NCBI RefSeq assembly: GCF_000195595.1
Contig: NZ_GL882526.1
Span: forward strand, 1-46,814
DNA length: 46,814 bases
Source: Actinomyces sp. oral taxon 170 str. F0386
GTDB lineage: Bacteria; Actinomycetota; Actinomycetes; Actinomycetales; Actinomycetaceae
Direction of reading: 5' to 3'
The notes beneath the pieces are model-generated. The model was not told the origin of the DNA. It searched no databases and saw nothing but the letters and a program-made list of their open reading frames with translations. Both the position numbers and the translations under genes were made by a program. The first letter of the stretch is position 1. Every line of letters starts with the position of its first letter. Below are positions 8,351 through 22,491 of this stretch, piece by piece.

Positions 8351-8640
8351 AGGCCTCATGTTTGTCGTATTCCAGATCGGATGGAGCCAGGCTCCGCCAA
8401 TCACGCCGGCCCGCGCCACCTATGGGCCGACCTGCGCATTTGCCTAGCCGGGAGCCGGCGATCATCCGGCACGCACGCTCTTGGCCGGGCTCGCACTCAC
8501 AGTGCCTCAGAGTTCAACCACCCGGCCTGCACGCCTGTACTCGCACACCCCCACCCGCATGCGACGCCGACACGGGCGAAGACAAGGAAACGGGCGGTGC
8601 GCAGACAGAAGGAGCTGCTGCCCGCGCACCGCCCCGGGAA
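8351..8640. other. Intergenic stretch upstream of efeU, no gene seen
   Basis: Together with the sites on either side this forms a gap of about 440 bp between efeU and the lactose symporter. The sequence is GC-rich with CACCC-type runs. No frame shows recognisable protein features, and I see no RNA gene. Confidence 0.5.
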
Positions 8641-8696
8641 CGCGGGTGGGGGCGACGGCGTACCGTCCACCAGCCCCCTTCTCACCCCCACCCGCG
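8641..8696 (-). terminator. Candidate terminator of the lacZ-symporter operon
   Basis: CGCGGGTGGGGG (8641-8652) pairs perfectly with CCCCCACCCGCG (8685-8696). The 32-base loop contains a second small hairpin (GACGG-CGTA-CCGTC). It lies just beyond the symporter stop. There is no U tract, so if it terminates it is not a textbook intrinsic terminator. Confidence 0.4.
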
Positions 8697-8719
8697 AGTC
8701 CTGTGGGCCGCCCCGCGCC

Positions 8720-13572
<4,853 letters not shown>

Positions 13573-13644
13573 AACGAGATCTCCTCTCGTGAGGCAGCTC
13601 TACGGACAAGATTTTGATTCCACCGACCTCCGAGGAGGATCGAT

Positions 13645-13749
13645 ATGGTAACGTCATCACATAGTCAGGATGCGGATACCCCTGACAATCCTGATAACCT
13701 CGCGCCATGCCAGGGCAGAGCCGGGGCGCGCAGGGAGCGCCGTCGATGA
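13645..13749 (+). CDS. Possible 34-residue leader ORF coupled to the lacI-type gene
   Basis: ATG at 13645 has a near-perfect AGGAGG-type ribosome site seven bases upstream. The frame encodes 34 mostly hydrophilic residues (MVTSSHSQDADTPDNP at the start, Arg-rich at the end). Its TGA overlaps, as ATGA, the ATG that begins MSDVARLAGVS of the repressor. The strong ribosome site would otherwise have no purpose, since the repressor start itself has only GGGAG. It may be a leader that couples repressor translation. It is not recognised as a known peptide, and could be chance. Confidence 0.35.
   Translation: MVTSSHSQDADTPDNPDNLAPCQGRAGARRERRR
13646..13659. promoter_or_regulatory. LacI-type operator 2
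   Basis: TGGTAAC-GTCATCA matches operator 1 at 10 of 14 positions around the same central CG. Its centre is 92 bp away, on the repressor side, so it would support both looping and self-repression. Confidence 0.45.
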
Positions 13750-14732
13750 GCGATGTGGCCCGCCTGGCCGGCGTCTCGGCTCAAACGGTGTCGCGCGTGG
13801 CGGCGGGATCGGAGCACGTCCGGCCCGATACCCGCGAGCGGGTCCTGCGCGCGATGAACCAGCTCGGCTACTCCCCCAACCGCGCCGCCCAGGCCCTGCG
13901 CCGCGGCTCCTTCAAGACGATCGGTGTGCTGACCCAGCAGATCCAGCGCACCGGGGAGGCCCTGACCACCGCAGGCGTGCTGGAGGCCGCCACTGCCGCC
14001 GACTACGCCGTCAACCTCGTCCAGGTGGAGCGCCCTGCCTCCGACGACCTGCGCGAGGCCGTCTACCGCCTCTCCCACCAGGCCATCGACGGGCTCGTCG
14101 TCGTGCAGGCGGGCCGGGCCGGGCGTGAGCAGCTGGTGCTGCCACCCGCGATGCCGGTGGCGGTCTCGGACTCCACGCTCGTGGACTACTACCCCTCGGC
14201 CAGCGCGGACCAGGCCGGCGGGGTGCGCAACGCCGTCAAGCACCTTCTGGAGCTGGGGCACCATACCGTCCACCACGTGTGCGGCCCCGAGGACTCCCAG
14301 TCCAGCCTCATCCGCAGGGCGACCTGGACCAGGACCCTGCAGGAGGTGGGACGAGAGGTTCCCGAACCGGTACCCGGCGGGTGGGAGGCCGCTGCGGGCT
14401 ACGAGGCCGGCCTTCGTCTGGCCGCGGACCCTGAGGTGACGGCCGTCTTCTGCGCCAACGATGAGCTGGCCCTGGGCCTCATCCGGGCCATGCACGAGCA
14501 GGGCCGGCGCGTGCCCAGGGACGTCTCGGTCGTCGGCTTCGACGGCTTGGCCGTGGGCGAGTACAGCTTCCCGCCGCTGACCACCGTGCGCCAGGACTTC
14601 AAGCGGCACGGTCGCGAGATGGTGGGCCTCGTGCTGGAGCAGGCGGACTCCGGGCCTCTGGATGGCAGCCGCAGCATCATCATCCCCACCGAGCTCCTTG
14701 TGCGCGGCTCGACCGCCCCGCCGACCGCCTGA
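13707..14732 (+). CDS. LacI/GalR family transcriptional repressor of the lactose operon
   Basis: A LacI-family regulator. The N-terminal helix-turn-helix and hinge are evident: SDVARLAGVSAQTVSRV, then a segment with RERVLRAMNQLGYSPNRAAQ, then the hinge helix ending ALRRG. A periplasmic-binding-protein-like sugar domain follows, with FCANDELALGLIRAM and DVSVVGFDG near the end. The listed ATG gives 341 residues. The ATG at 13746 (MSDVAR) is at least as likely, because it starts exactly at the conserved domain and is coupled to the upstream leader frame. It is divergent from lacZ and sits beside two dyad operators, so it should repress lacZ and the symporter until a galactoside binds. Confidence 0.88.
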   Translation: MPGQSRGAQGAPSMSDVARLAGVSAQTVSRVAAGSEHVRPDTRERVLRAMNQLGYSPNRAAQALRRGSFKTIGVLTQQIQRTGEALTTAGVLEAATAADYAVNLVQVERPASDDLREAVYRLSHQAIDGLVVVQAGRAGREQLVLPPAMPVAVSDSTLVDYYPSASADQAGGVRNAVKHLLELGHHTVHHVCGPEDSQSSLIRRATWTRTLQEVGREVPEPVPGGWEAAAGYEAGLRLAADPEVTAVFCANDELALGLIRAMHEQGRRVPRDVSVVGFDGLAVGEYSFPPLTTVRQDFKRHGREMVGLVLEQADSGPLDGSRSIIIPTELLVRGSTAPPTA

Positions 14733-14744
14733 GCGCGCCCCGGC

Positions 14745-15611
14745 TCAGCCGGCCTGCGGCAGGAGTATGGAGGCGCCCAGGGCGAAGGGGAAGCCGGGTT
14801 TGAGGATGCACTGGATGACCGGCTGCGCCATCTCCAGGACGCTATCGGCGTCGAGCCCCTCCTCGCCATTGGGTCCGGCCTCCGCCACGAGGTCGGAGTA
14901 GGGGATGGTGAGGTCGAGTAGGGCCATACCGTCCTGGTGGGTGGCGGAGTCCCAGGCGCCGCCCTCCATCTCCTGAAGAGTCCCCAGGTGGAAGCTCATG
15001 ACGCCACGGTCATCGACCTGCGCGGGCACGGACAGGATGTGGTGCGGCTCAGGGTCGCGCGGCGCGCGCAGAGTGAACAGGATGATGCCGCCGTCGCGGG
15101 CGGCGCGAAGCATGATGCGGCCGATGTGGATACCGAAGCTGACGACGTCGAAGACCCCCTCCATGGCCTTCTCGTAGCTCAGCGGCGCCTCCAGGGGGAC
15201 GGGGGCACCGTCGCCGGGGTCGTTGATGGCGCGGCGTCCCGACGGCGTCGCGGCCTTGAGCAGTAGAAGGCGGCCGGAGTCGGTCAGGGTGCCGGTCTCC
15301 ACCTGCTCCTGCCAGCCGGCCGGAGCCTGGGCTGGGCCGGGCTCGGACTCCACCAGACCCATGCCCAGGACGCTGGACAGGTCGGTGCCGTCAGCGGGCC
15401 GGTGCCAGGTGATGGTGGCGTCGTCGTGCCAGATGGGGACGACGCCGTTGAAGGGGATGCCGAAGCGCACGTGCTCGCGATCACCGTCAACGGGACGGGA
15501 CTCATCGACGTGGCTAGCACGGCTGACACGGCTGACGTGCCGGCCGGACCGAGCTGCCGGGCCAGCACTGCCAGTGCGATCGTCCTGCGGTCCTGCCAGG
15601 TACTCGCTCAT
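14745..15611 (-). CDS. Protein of unknown function coupled to an LssY_C membrane protein
   Basis: A 288-residue soluble protein that I do not recognise. It has no signal peptide or membrane helix. The first 45 residues are polar and probably disordered; the rest reads as alternating beta strands and loops with many acidic residues (for example a stretch with HVRFGIPFNGVVPIWHDD, and GIHIGRIMLRAARDGG). It starts within the stop codon of the upstream membrane protein gene (ATGA), so the two are very likely made together and may interact. It converges on the lacI-type gene with only 12 bp between stops. Confidence 0.7.
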   Translation of the reverse strand: MSEYLAGPQDDRTGSAGPAARSGRHVSRVSRASHVDESRPVDGDREHVRFGIPFNGVVPIWHDDATITWHRPADGTDLSSVLGMGLVESEPGPAQAPAGWQEQVETGTLTDSGRLLLLKAATPSGRRAINDPGDGAPVPLEAPLSYEKAMEGVFDVVSFGIHIGRIMLRAARDGGIILFTLRAPRDPEPHHILSVPAQVDDRGVMSFHLGTLQEMEGGAWDSATHQDGMALLDLTIPYSDLVAEAGPNGEEGLDADSVLEMAQPVIQCILKPGFPFALGASILLPQAG

Positions 15612-17023
15612 GAGTCCACCCTAACCGCCACCTGGTCACCCTGTGCACCGGCACGGGCGGCTCGACGCTCCTCCTTTCGGGCCCGTTCCCACTCGTGGAC
15701 CTGCCGGGCCGAGAGCGCCAGCAGGGCAAGGACCTGAAGAGCACTGGTGACGACCAGACCGAGGGTGGCCTGTCGGACCCCGAGGCTGGAGACCTGACCC
15801 ATGTCGGTGACAATGCCCAGGACGAGGGTGGCCATGAGGGCGATGCGGCCGTGCGGGTGCCCGTGCCAGGCAGCCACGCCCAGGGCGGCGGTGATGAGCG
15901 TCAGTACGGCGGACACCGCGGCGATGACAGCGACAACGACGGTGACCGCCTCTTGGTCCATGCCGGGGATCGGGGCGACCTCCAGCAGGTGGCTGACATC
16001 GATGCGGGCGGCGCGCACGATCTCGACCGCGACCATGAGCCCGATGAGCACCAGGGCGATGACGAGCTGGCTGGGGCGGCGACGTCGGGCCTCGAGGTCG
16101 GCGAGGCGGGCCAGGCGCAGGGAGAGCCCGGAGTCGGATCCGGGGACCACCTCGTTGAGATCGAGGACGTGGAGGGCGCCGTCGGTGACCACCCGGTCCC
16201 CTCCCCCGTTCTTGTCGTGGTAGGAGGCGAAGAAGTCCGGCCAGATCTCGAGCTCGGCGGCCTCGTTGGCCCATCGCAGGTCATCAACGACATAGTCGCG
16301 CTCGATGTCGATGTCGGCGTCGATCTTGTGGGTGACCTGGAGGGTGAGGACGCTCAGGCCGACGGCGCGGTCGTAGGTGGCGGCGGCCAGCCAGTCCACG
16401 TGCCCGCCGCCGGGCAGGACCCAGCCGTGCGGGCAGTACCAGAAGCGGATGTGGTGGCGCTGGGAGGGGTTGCCCTCGACCTCCTTCTGGTAGGCGAAGC
16501 TCTGTTTGCGCCCGAAGAGCATGAGGTTGGAGACCGGAGCGGCCGGGTAGGAACGGCGCAGCAGTGAGGAGACGATGATCCCCCAGGAGGTGCGCAGGGT
16601 GATGGGGTCGGCACGCACCCAGCCGGCCGCGACCATCGCCTCGTGGATGTCCTCCTCGTCGCCCTTGACGGCGAGGTTGACGGGGTCGCCCAGGAGCCCG
16701 TCGGGGGTACGGGTGCGACCGATGAAGTAGTCGGGCACGTAGAGCCAGGTGAGGACCTGGTGGAGACGCGGCAGGGCGAGGTAGGACAGGACCGCCCAGA
16801 ACAGCAGGGAGTTGACCACCAGCGCCGGCTCGAGGTGCCACCCCGAGCCGATGAGCAACCAGGCCAGCCACAGCGTGGCGACGGCGGCGATGGCGAAGAA
16901 GACGGAGTCGAGGACGTCGTCGACGCCCCAGGAGCGCGCGTCGACCTCCGACATCTTGGACGGGCCGTCCCGGTAGACGGGTGGCGCCGTCGGGCGGGGG
17001 CGAGTCTCCTCGGGTGTCGTCAT
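15608..17023 (-). CDS. Membrane protein with LssY C-terminal-like domain
   Basis: A 471-residue protein with two membrane helices near residues 35-85 and about four more after residue 330. Between them is a soluble domain with the features of LssY_C: LLGDPVNLAVKGDEED, AMVAAGWVRADPIT, FGRKQSFAYQKE and QRHHIRFWY. This domain occurs alone or fused to DedA or PAP2 membrane domains in other bacteria and has no settled function; a link to lipid or envelope processes is only suggested by those fusions. Here it is flanked by helices of its own. It is translationally coupled to the unrecognised 288-residue protein. Confidence 0.7.
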   Translation of the reverse strand: MTTPEETRPRPTAPPVYRDGPSKMSEVDARSWGVDDVLDSVFFAIAAVATLWLAWLLIGSGWHLEPALVVNSLLFWAVLSYLALPRLHQVLTWLYVPDYFIGRTRTPDGLLGDPVNLAVKGDEEDIHEAMVAAGWVRADPITLRTSWGIIVSSLLRRSYPAAPVSNLMLFGRKQSFAYQKEVEGNPSQRHHIRFWYCPHGWVLPGGGHVDWLAAATYDRAVGLSVLTLQVTHKIDADIDIERDYVVDDLRWANEAAELEIWPDFFASYHDKNGGGDRVVTDGALHVLDLNEVVPGSDSGLSLRLARLADLEARRRRPSQLVIALVLIGLMVAVEIVRAARIDVSHLLEVAPIPGMDQEAVTVVVAVIAAVSAVLTLITAALGVAAWHGHPHGRIALMATLVLGIVTDMGQVSSLGVRQATLGLVVTSALQVLALLALSARQVHEWERARKEERRAARAGAQGDQVAVRVDS

Positions 17024-17090
17024 GGGCTCACGCTACCCAAGGTGTCCGACGCCGGAGGGCCGGCTACCACCGCGAGCCGACGCCTCACAC

Positions 17091-17133
17091 GCTGCCGCGT
17101 CCTCCGAGCCTGCGGGGCGGAGGACGCGGCAGC
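17091..17133 (-). terminator. Strong stem-loop downstream of the lipoprotein gene
   Basis: A perfect 16-bp GC-rich stem (17091-17106 pairing with 17118-17133) with an 11-base loop, 55 bp after the lipoprotein stop. It has no U tract, and may end transcription or protect the mRNA 3' end. Confidence 0.5.
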
Positions 17134-17188
17134 AGAAGATGACATCGGCGGGAATCCCGACGCCGCCGAGAAGACAACGACGTCAGGA

Positions 17189-17902
17189 CTACTTCAGCAC
17201 GAGGTCCTGGGTGTCGGAGTACGCCGGGTACTGCTTGCCGGTCTGGGAGCTCTCTCCGTCCTCGCGGTCGTAGACGATGGTGGTGGTGCCCTCGGAGAAC
17301 GGCTTCAGCTTGGTCGTCTCCCCCACGGAGGCGAAGGCGAACCAGCCCTCCACCTTGCGGGAACCGCGATCATCAGAACCGAGGACCTTGAGGCCGTCAT
17401 CCTTCATGTCGTCCTCCAGCAGGCTCCCGTACTCGTCCGCCTTGAGGGAGGAGTCCCCCTTGTCCTGGAGCGACGTGGAATCTGAGAGCGTGCTGCTGTA
17501 ACCGATGTCTCCGCTGAACTCAAGCGTGCAGTGAAGCAGGTACACCGTGCCGCTACCACTGCTCTGCTTGAACTTCGGTGCCGCGTAGTCCTCAATGGCC
17601 TTGTCGCAGGTCTGCGTGAGACTGATCTGCTCGTCCTTGAAGGTCACCGGCTTGATCTCCTGGATCTTGGAGCCGGACTTGGTGGTCTCACCATCCTTGT
17701 CCTCAGAGCCCTTCGAGCTCTTGGAGTCCTTGGACGAGGTCGAGTCCGAGGACGCCGTGGAACCCGAGTCCTCCTTGGTGGGGCTGCTTGCGGTGGCTCC
17801 GTCGGATGAGGACTGGGCGATGTCCTGCTCATCGCAGGCGGACAGTCCGGCGGCCATGGCGAGGGCGGCGACGGCGGAGAGAACCTTGACGGTGGAGCGC
17901 AT
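17189..17902 (-). CDS. Secreted lipoprotein of unknown function
   Basis: A 237-residue lipoprotein. The ATG start follows AAAGGAA. The signal peptide MRSTVKVLSAVAALAMAAG ends in the lipobox LSAC with Cys24. A Ser/Thr/Lys/Asp-rich, probably extended linker of about 55 residues follows. The rest is a compact domain with two cysteines (in TQTCDKAIEDY and LLHCTLEF) that may form a disulphide. I do not recognise the domain. It stands alone between convergent or unrelated neighbours, with a strong stem-loop behind it. Confidence 0.75.
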   Translation of the reverse strand: MRSTVKVLSAVAALAMAAGLSACDEQDIAQSSSDGATASSPTKEDSGSTASSDSTSSKDSKSSKGSEDKDGETTKSGSKIQEIKPVTFKDEQISLTQTCDKAIEDYAAPKFKQSSGSGTVYLLHCTLEFSGDIGYSSTLSDSTSLQDKGDSSLKADEYGSLLEDDMKDDGLKVLGSDDRGSRKVEGWFAFASVGETTKLKPFSEGTTTIVYDREDGESSQTGKQYPAYSDTQDLVLK

Positions 17903-18012
17903 GGGAGTTCCTTTCTGGCGCGCTGCGAACACCGAAATTGTGCACCGCATCAATTCTCCCCACTATGGGGAGACCACCCGGGGAAGTGCTCCCCACCTCC
18001 GGCCGCCTGCGC

Positions 18013-19020
<1,008 letters not shown>

Positions 19021-19213
19021 TCATGCTACGACGCCGGCGCCGGCCGGCAGCGACGCCCGACCGGTTGGCGACTGTGGCGCCCGCCGCCCCTGCGACGGCA
19101 AGCCCGTCCCGCTCCCTATGAGTCCAGTCGCTCGCCCCGCTTGAAGGGGACGGAGACGGTCTGCGTGCCACGCCTTCGCCACCAGTGACTTTCGGCTGAG
19201 AGCACTGAAATCG

Positions 19214-19867
19214 TCACAGGTTCCGACGCTGGTAGAGGCGCACCGAACCCGCGGCGGACACGGCGAGCACCGCCACCGCGATTCCCGGTCCGAACACCCC
19301 GGTCCACGCCGAGCCCGCCCACCGGATGATGGTGGCGGTCAGATCGGGGAACTTCTTAATCAGGAAACCGAAGGCGAACATCAGGGCCATGGTCGCGCCG
19401 TAGGCGTACATCCCCGTGCGCGTGTAGCCCAGGGAGAAGAAGAGGAGGAGCTGGATGGCGACGATCACGCCGAGCACCGCCACAGCCAGGCCCGCAACCC
19501 CCGCCACGGACAGGGGCAGAACCCCAGCCCCAGGGCCGCGCACGGCATCGTTGACCCGTGCGACGACAATGCCCACAAGGGTCGCGGCGACGGCAACAAG
19601 GACGACGTACAGGTAGCGGGCGATGACGAACTGCGCACGCGTCACCGGCAGGATCGAGTACATGGTGTCCAGGCGTGCGCGCTCGTCCTGCGCGAACAGG
19701 GAGGTGGGCAGGAAGGCGACTGTCAGGATGCACACGGCGATGGCCGGCGTCGCCCCGCCCATGGCGAGGTTCGCCGCGGAGATGATGGCCGCGACAACCA
19801 CGAAGCTGCGCAGCATGGTGTCATGGGCGGACAGCTCCGTGCGTAGCAGGTTCCAGGTGACGTGCAT
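19214..19867 (-). CDS. ABC-2 type exporter permease
   Basis: A 217-residue integral membrane protein with six predicted helices and no soluble domain, typical of small ABC-2-like permeases that pair with a GntR (YtrA) regulator and an ATPase. The start is the ATG giving MHVTWNLLRTELSAHD with AAAGAGG upstream. It is third in the operon GntR-ATPase-permease, 37 bp after the ATPase. The transported compound is unknown; systems of this design often respond to cell-envelope-active antibiotics. Confidence 0.8.
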   Translation of the reverse strand: MHVTWNLLRTELSAHDTMLRSFVVVAAIISAANLAMGGATPAIAVCILTVAFLPTSLFAQDERARLDTMYSILPVTRAQFVIARYLYVVLVAVAATLVGIVVARVNDAVRGPGAGVLPLSVAGVAGLAVAVLGVIVAIQLLLFFSLGYTRTGMYAYGATMALMFAFGFLIKKFPDLTATIIRWAGSAWTGVFGPGIAVAVLAVSAAGSVRLYQRRNL

Positions 19868-19904
19868 ATCAGTGCCTCTTTCGATGATTCTTCCGGTGCT
19901 TCTC

Positions 19905-20882
19905 TCAGTGTTTCTCGGCGAGCTCCGCAACGGAGCGAGCGTTGCGGCGATCGGGCTCCGGGCCACGGGTCATGGCCACGACGGCCTCGTCGATGGACGG
20001 GGGCTCGATGAGGACGTCGGGGCCGAAGACGGCGGTGTCTGCGGTCCTGATGAGCCCCGAGAAGGCGCCCGCCCCGTTGCGCCGGGTTCCGGTCAGGACG
20101 GCCTCGACCTCGGGGGTCAGGGCGGAGACGGGTCCGCGGGCCATCGCCCACTGCTCGACGAGGTCGGGCAGGGGCCCGGCGAAGCGGGTGCGACCGGCCC
20201 CGATGATGTGGAGGTGGTCGGCGATTCGCTCCAGGTCGGAGGTGATGTGGGTGGAGAAGAGGACCGTCCGTCCCTCGGCGACGAGGAAGTCGTGGAGGAT
20301 GTCGAGGACCTCCAGGCGCGCGACCGGGTCCAGGCCCGAGGTCGGCTCGTCGAGGATGAGGAGCTCGGGCCGGTGGGCGAGGGCGAGGGCAAGAGCGAGC
20401 TTGACACCTTGCCCTCGCGACAGGTCCTTGATCTTGACCCGGGCCGGCACGTCCAGCCGGGCCAGGAGGTCGTCGAGCAGGCCCTGGTCCCAGTCGGGGT
20501 AGAAGCGCCCCAGGCTGCGGGCGGCGGAGACGGCCGTCCAGTCCCGGGACAGTGCCAGGGAGTCCAGGACGACGCCGATGCGCCCGTGACGGGTCCCGGG
20601 GGCGCCGTCGAGCACGCTGATCGAACCGGCATCGATGCCGACCATACCAAGCATCGCCTTGATGGCGGTGGTCTTGCCGGCCCCATTGGGGCCGACGAAG
20701 CCGGTGACCAGGCCGCTGGGCACGGTCATGTCAAGGGGTCCCAGGGTGAAGGTCCCCTGCTGGCGCACGACGGCGTCCAAGCGGATGGCATCGGCGGGCC
20801 CCGGGCGGGCCGCGTCCGCGGGCTCCGGGCCGTTCATTCCTTCTCGGACGGCTTCTCGCCGGTCTTTGTCTCGTTGGTCCAT
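19905..20882 (-). CDS. ABC transporter ATP-binding protein
   Basis: A 325-residue ATPase. Walker A is GPNGAGKTT, the signature is LSRGQGVKLALALA, and Walker B is LLILDEPTSGLDP followed by an H-loop (FSTHITSDLERIADH). About 70 extra residues at the C-terminus are not part of the ATPase core. The ATG at 20882 has AAAGGA ten bases upstream and overlaps the regulator gene by 49 bp. The alternative ATG at 20837 overlaps the regulator stop as ATGA and would drop 15 residues. It powers the adjoining permease. Confidence 0.88.
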   Translation of the reverse strand: MDQRDKDRREAVREGMNGPEPADAARPGPADAIRLDAVVRQQGTFTLGPLDMTVPSGLVTGFVGPNGAGKTTAIKAMLGMVGIDAGSISVLDGAPGTRHGRIGVVLDSLALSRDWTAVSAARSLGRFYPDWDQGLLDDLLARLDVPARVKIKDLSRGQGVKLALALALAHRPELLILDEPTSGLDPVARLEVLDILHDFLVAEGRTVLFSTHITSDLERIADHLHIIGAGRTRFAGPLPDLVEQWAMARGPVSALTPEVEAVLTGTRRNGAGAFSGLIRTADTAVFGPDVLIEPPSIDEAVVAMTRGPEPDRRNARSVAELAEKH

Positions 20883-21241
20883 CGTTGTGCGGTCCTTTCG
20901 TGGAGGTCGGGCAAGTCGAGGCCGGCCAGGCGCGCGGTGGCGACGGCGTCGTCGAGCTGGGAGTCCAGCCGGGCGAGAAGTCGTTCGCGGGTCTCGGCCT
21001 CGTCCTGGGGGAGCACGAAGCTGCCGCGGCCGGCCTGGTTGGCGATGAGGCCGGCCGCTGCGAGGTCGTTGTAGGCGCGGGTGGTGGTGATGAGGGAGAC
21101 CTCGAGGTCCCTCGCGAGCCGGCGCAGCGAGGGCAGAGAGGTCCCGGCGGGCAGGTCACCGGACCAGATGGCTCGGCGGATCTGATCGACGATCTGCTCG
21201 TACATGGGGGTCCCGGACGTCCGGGAGAGGACGATGTGCAC
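20834..21241 (-). CDS. GntR family regulator, YtrA type
   Basis: A 135-residue regulator with only the winged-helix domain and a short dimerisation tail. The start VHIVLSRTSGTPMYEQIVDQ is the usual YtrA beginning (an MHI-type start in relatives), so I take the GTG at 21241. The HTH runs through PSLRRLARDLEVSLITTTRAY and GLIANQAGRGSFV. The GTG coincides with the predicted transcription start, so the mRNA is probably leaderless. It should repress its own operon (ATPase and permease) through the dyad that overlaps its -35 region. Confidence 0.85.
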   Translation of the reverse strand: MHIVLSRTSGTPMYEQIVDQIRRAIWSGDLPAGTSLPSLRRLARDLEVSLITTTRAYNDLAAAGLIANQAGRGSFVLPQDEAETRERLLARLDSQLDDAVATARLAGLDLPDLHERTAQRWTNETKTGEKPSEKE

Positions 21242-21247
21242 ATACTG

Positions 21248-21276
21248 TTTATATCGCACATGTACAGCATGTGCAA
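21248..21276 (-). promoter_or_regulatory. Promoter of the GntR-ABC operon, leaderless
   Basis: On the minus strand: TTGCAC (21276-21271), a 17-base spacer and TATAAA (21253-21248). The GTG start lies exactly seven bases after the -10 element, which is where transcription should begin. Confidence 0.6.
21256..21274. promoter_or_regulatory. YtrA-type operator
   Basis: A perfect inverted repeat GCACATG-TACAG-CATGTGC lies across the spacer and -35 hexamer of the GntR operon promoter, well placed for autorepression. Confidence 0.65.
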
Positions 21277-21848
21277 TCTCACACTCAGGATTCACGCCAG
21301 AGGCAGGCCGGCCGGGCCGGCGGTCCGACCAGGGCTGCGGCGGTGATGCATGGGTCGAGCCGGGCTCCAACGTTCGGCCCACACCGAGAGACCCGTATGA
21401 TCAGTGGCAACCTGAACGTTGCCGACGAAACGGCCTGCCGCGGCTGATCGAGCCGCCCACCGATCACCACCTGATCCCCAGCGAACGGATCGAACACGTC
21501 ACCCCGACGATACTGGCCACCCGGACGACCACCTCAGACAGCCCGGACACCTCCCGTAAACGGCCACAGGAACTCTCAACGACATCCTGGGCGCTCCGTA
21601 GGACAAGCAGCGACCCGGCGTCACCCACGACCGCTTCAGAGCAGACAAGCCTCCTTCGCATCCTTGAGAATCTTTCATAGACACACCGGTCACCTGCGTT
21701 CGCGTTGTCCACGACGGCACCCCGCGGGCTCACCTGCAGGCCCGTCATGGACGTCTTCATCTCAGAGGAGCCCGTCTCCATCGAGCGAGGACTCCGGTGT
21801 GGATCAAACAGCCGGACCCCCTGAAGGAGGAGAGGATTCTGGCCAGCG
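21277..21848. other. 570-bp stretch without a recognisable gene
   Basis: This lies between the divergent GntR and TetR operons. It has lower GC than its neighbours, and short open frames on both strands with unnatural composition. No ribosome site with a credible product was found. It may hold a decayed gene that I cannot identify. Confidence 0.4.
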
Positions 21849-21867
21849 AATGTTATTGACTAACATT
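21849..21867. promoter_or_regulatory. TetR operator
   Basis: A perfect inverted repeat AATGTTA-TTGAC-TAACATT spans the -35 hexamer of the TetR promoter. The half-site TGACTAACAT recurs at 21875-21884 over the -10 element. Confidence 0.6.
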
Positions 21868-21884
21868 TTGTGACTGACTAACAT
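21856..21884 (+). promoter_or_regulatory. Promoter of the TetR-ABC operon, leaderless
   Basis: TTGACT (21856-21861), a 17-base spacer and TAACAT (21879-21884). Seven bases later is the GTG of the TetR gene, so transcription and translation should begin at the same base. Confidence 0.6.
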
Positions 21885-21891
21885 CGCTTTC

Positions 21892-22491
21892 GTGAGTTCC
21901 CGTACAACAACCGCCGACCTGCTCCGTCGAACCTCCCTGAGGATGTTCACCGAGCAGGGATTCGATACCGTCCCGGTCACCGCGATCGCCAAGGCCGCCG
22001 GAGTCTCCCATATGACCTTCTTCCGCCACTTCCCCACCAAGGAGGCCGTGGTGGTGGCAGACATGTTCGATCCACTCATTGCCGAGGCGGTGCGCGCTCA
22101 GCCGCGGCGGTGGCGTCCGCTGACCCGGGCGGTGCGCGGCCTCATTGCGGCGATGGATCGGGAGTCGGCGCGCGAGGAGATGTCCTCGCGGGAGTTCCGG
22201 GACCGTATCCGCCTGGCGGCTCGTACGCCGTCGCTGTCGGCTGCCGCGCGAGCCGCGAGCCAGGAGACCGAACGAGCCATCGCCGAGGCGCTCATCGTTC
22301 CGGGCGTCGACGACGCAGCGGCCAGGGCCGCAGCCGGTGCCGTCATGGGGGCCACCACCAGTCTCCTGCTCGCCTGGGCCGGTGAGAACAACGCGCCCGA
22401 CGCCGGAGCAACCGGTACGGCCACCAGTACCGACGGAGACGCGGTAACCGTTCTCAGTCGAGGTCTTCTCAGCCTCCTGGGGGAATCATGA
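21892..22491 (+). CDS. TetR family regulator of the downstream ABC exporter
   Basis: A 199-residue TetR protein. The HTH is in VTAIAKAAGVSHMTFFRHFPTK (about residues 30-51, two adjoining segments), and the C-terminal half is helical and Ala-rich. It starts at GTG with no ribosome site in front; the start coincides with +1 of a strong promoter, so the transcript is probably leaderless. It is first in a three-gene operon with ATGA overlaps at both junctions. A dyad operator covers its own promoter, so it probably represses the whole operon. Confidence 0.85.
   Translation: MSSRTTTADLLRRTSLRMFTEQGFDTVPVTAIAKAAGVSHMTFFRHFPTKEAVVVADMFDPLIAEAVRAQPRRWRPLTRAVRGLIAAMDRESAREEMSSREFRDRIRLAARTPSLSAAARAASQETERAIAEALIVPGVDDAAARAAAGAVMGATTSLLLAWAGENNAPDAGATGTATSTDGDAVTVLSRGLLSLLGES

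Noticed and set aside
21464-21781. 105-codon minus-strand frame between the ABC operons
   Set aside because: No family resemblance, no ribosome site, and equally long frames run on the other strand.
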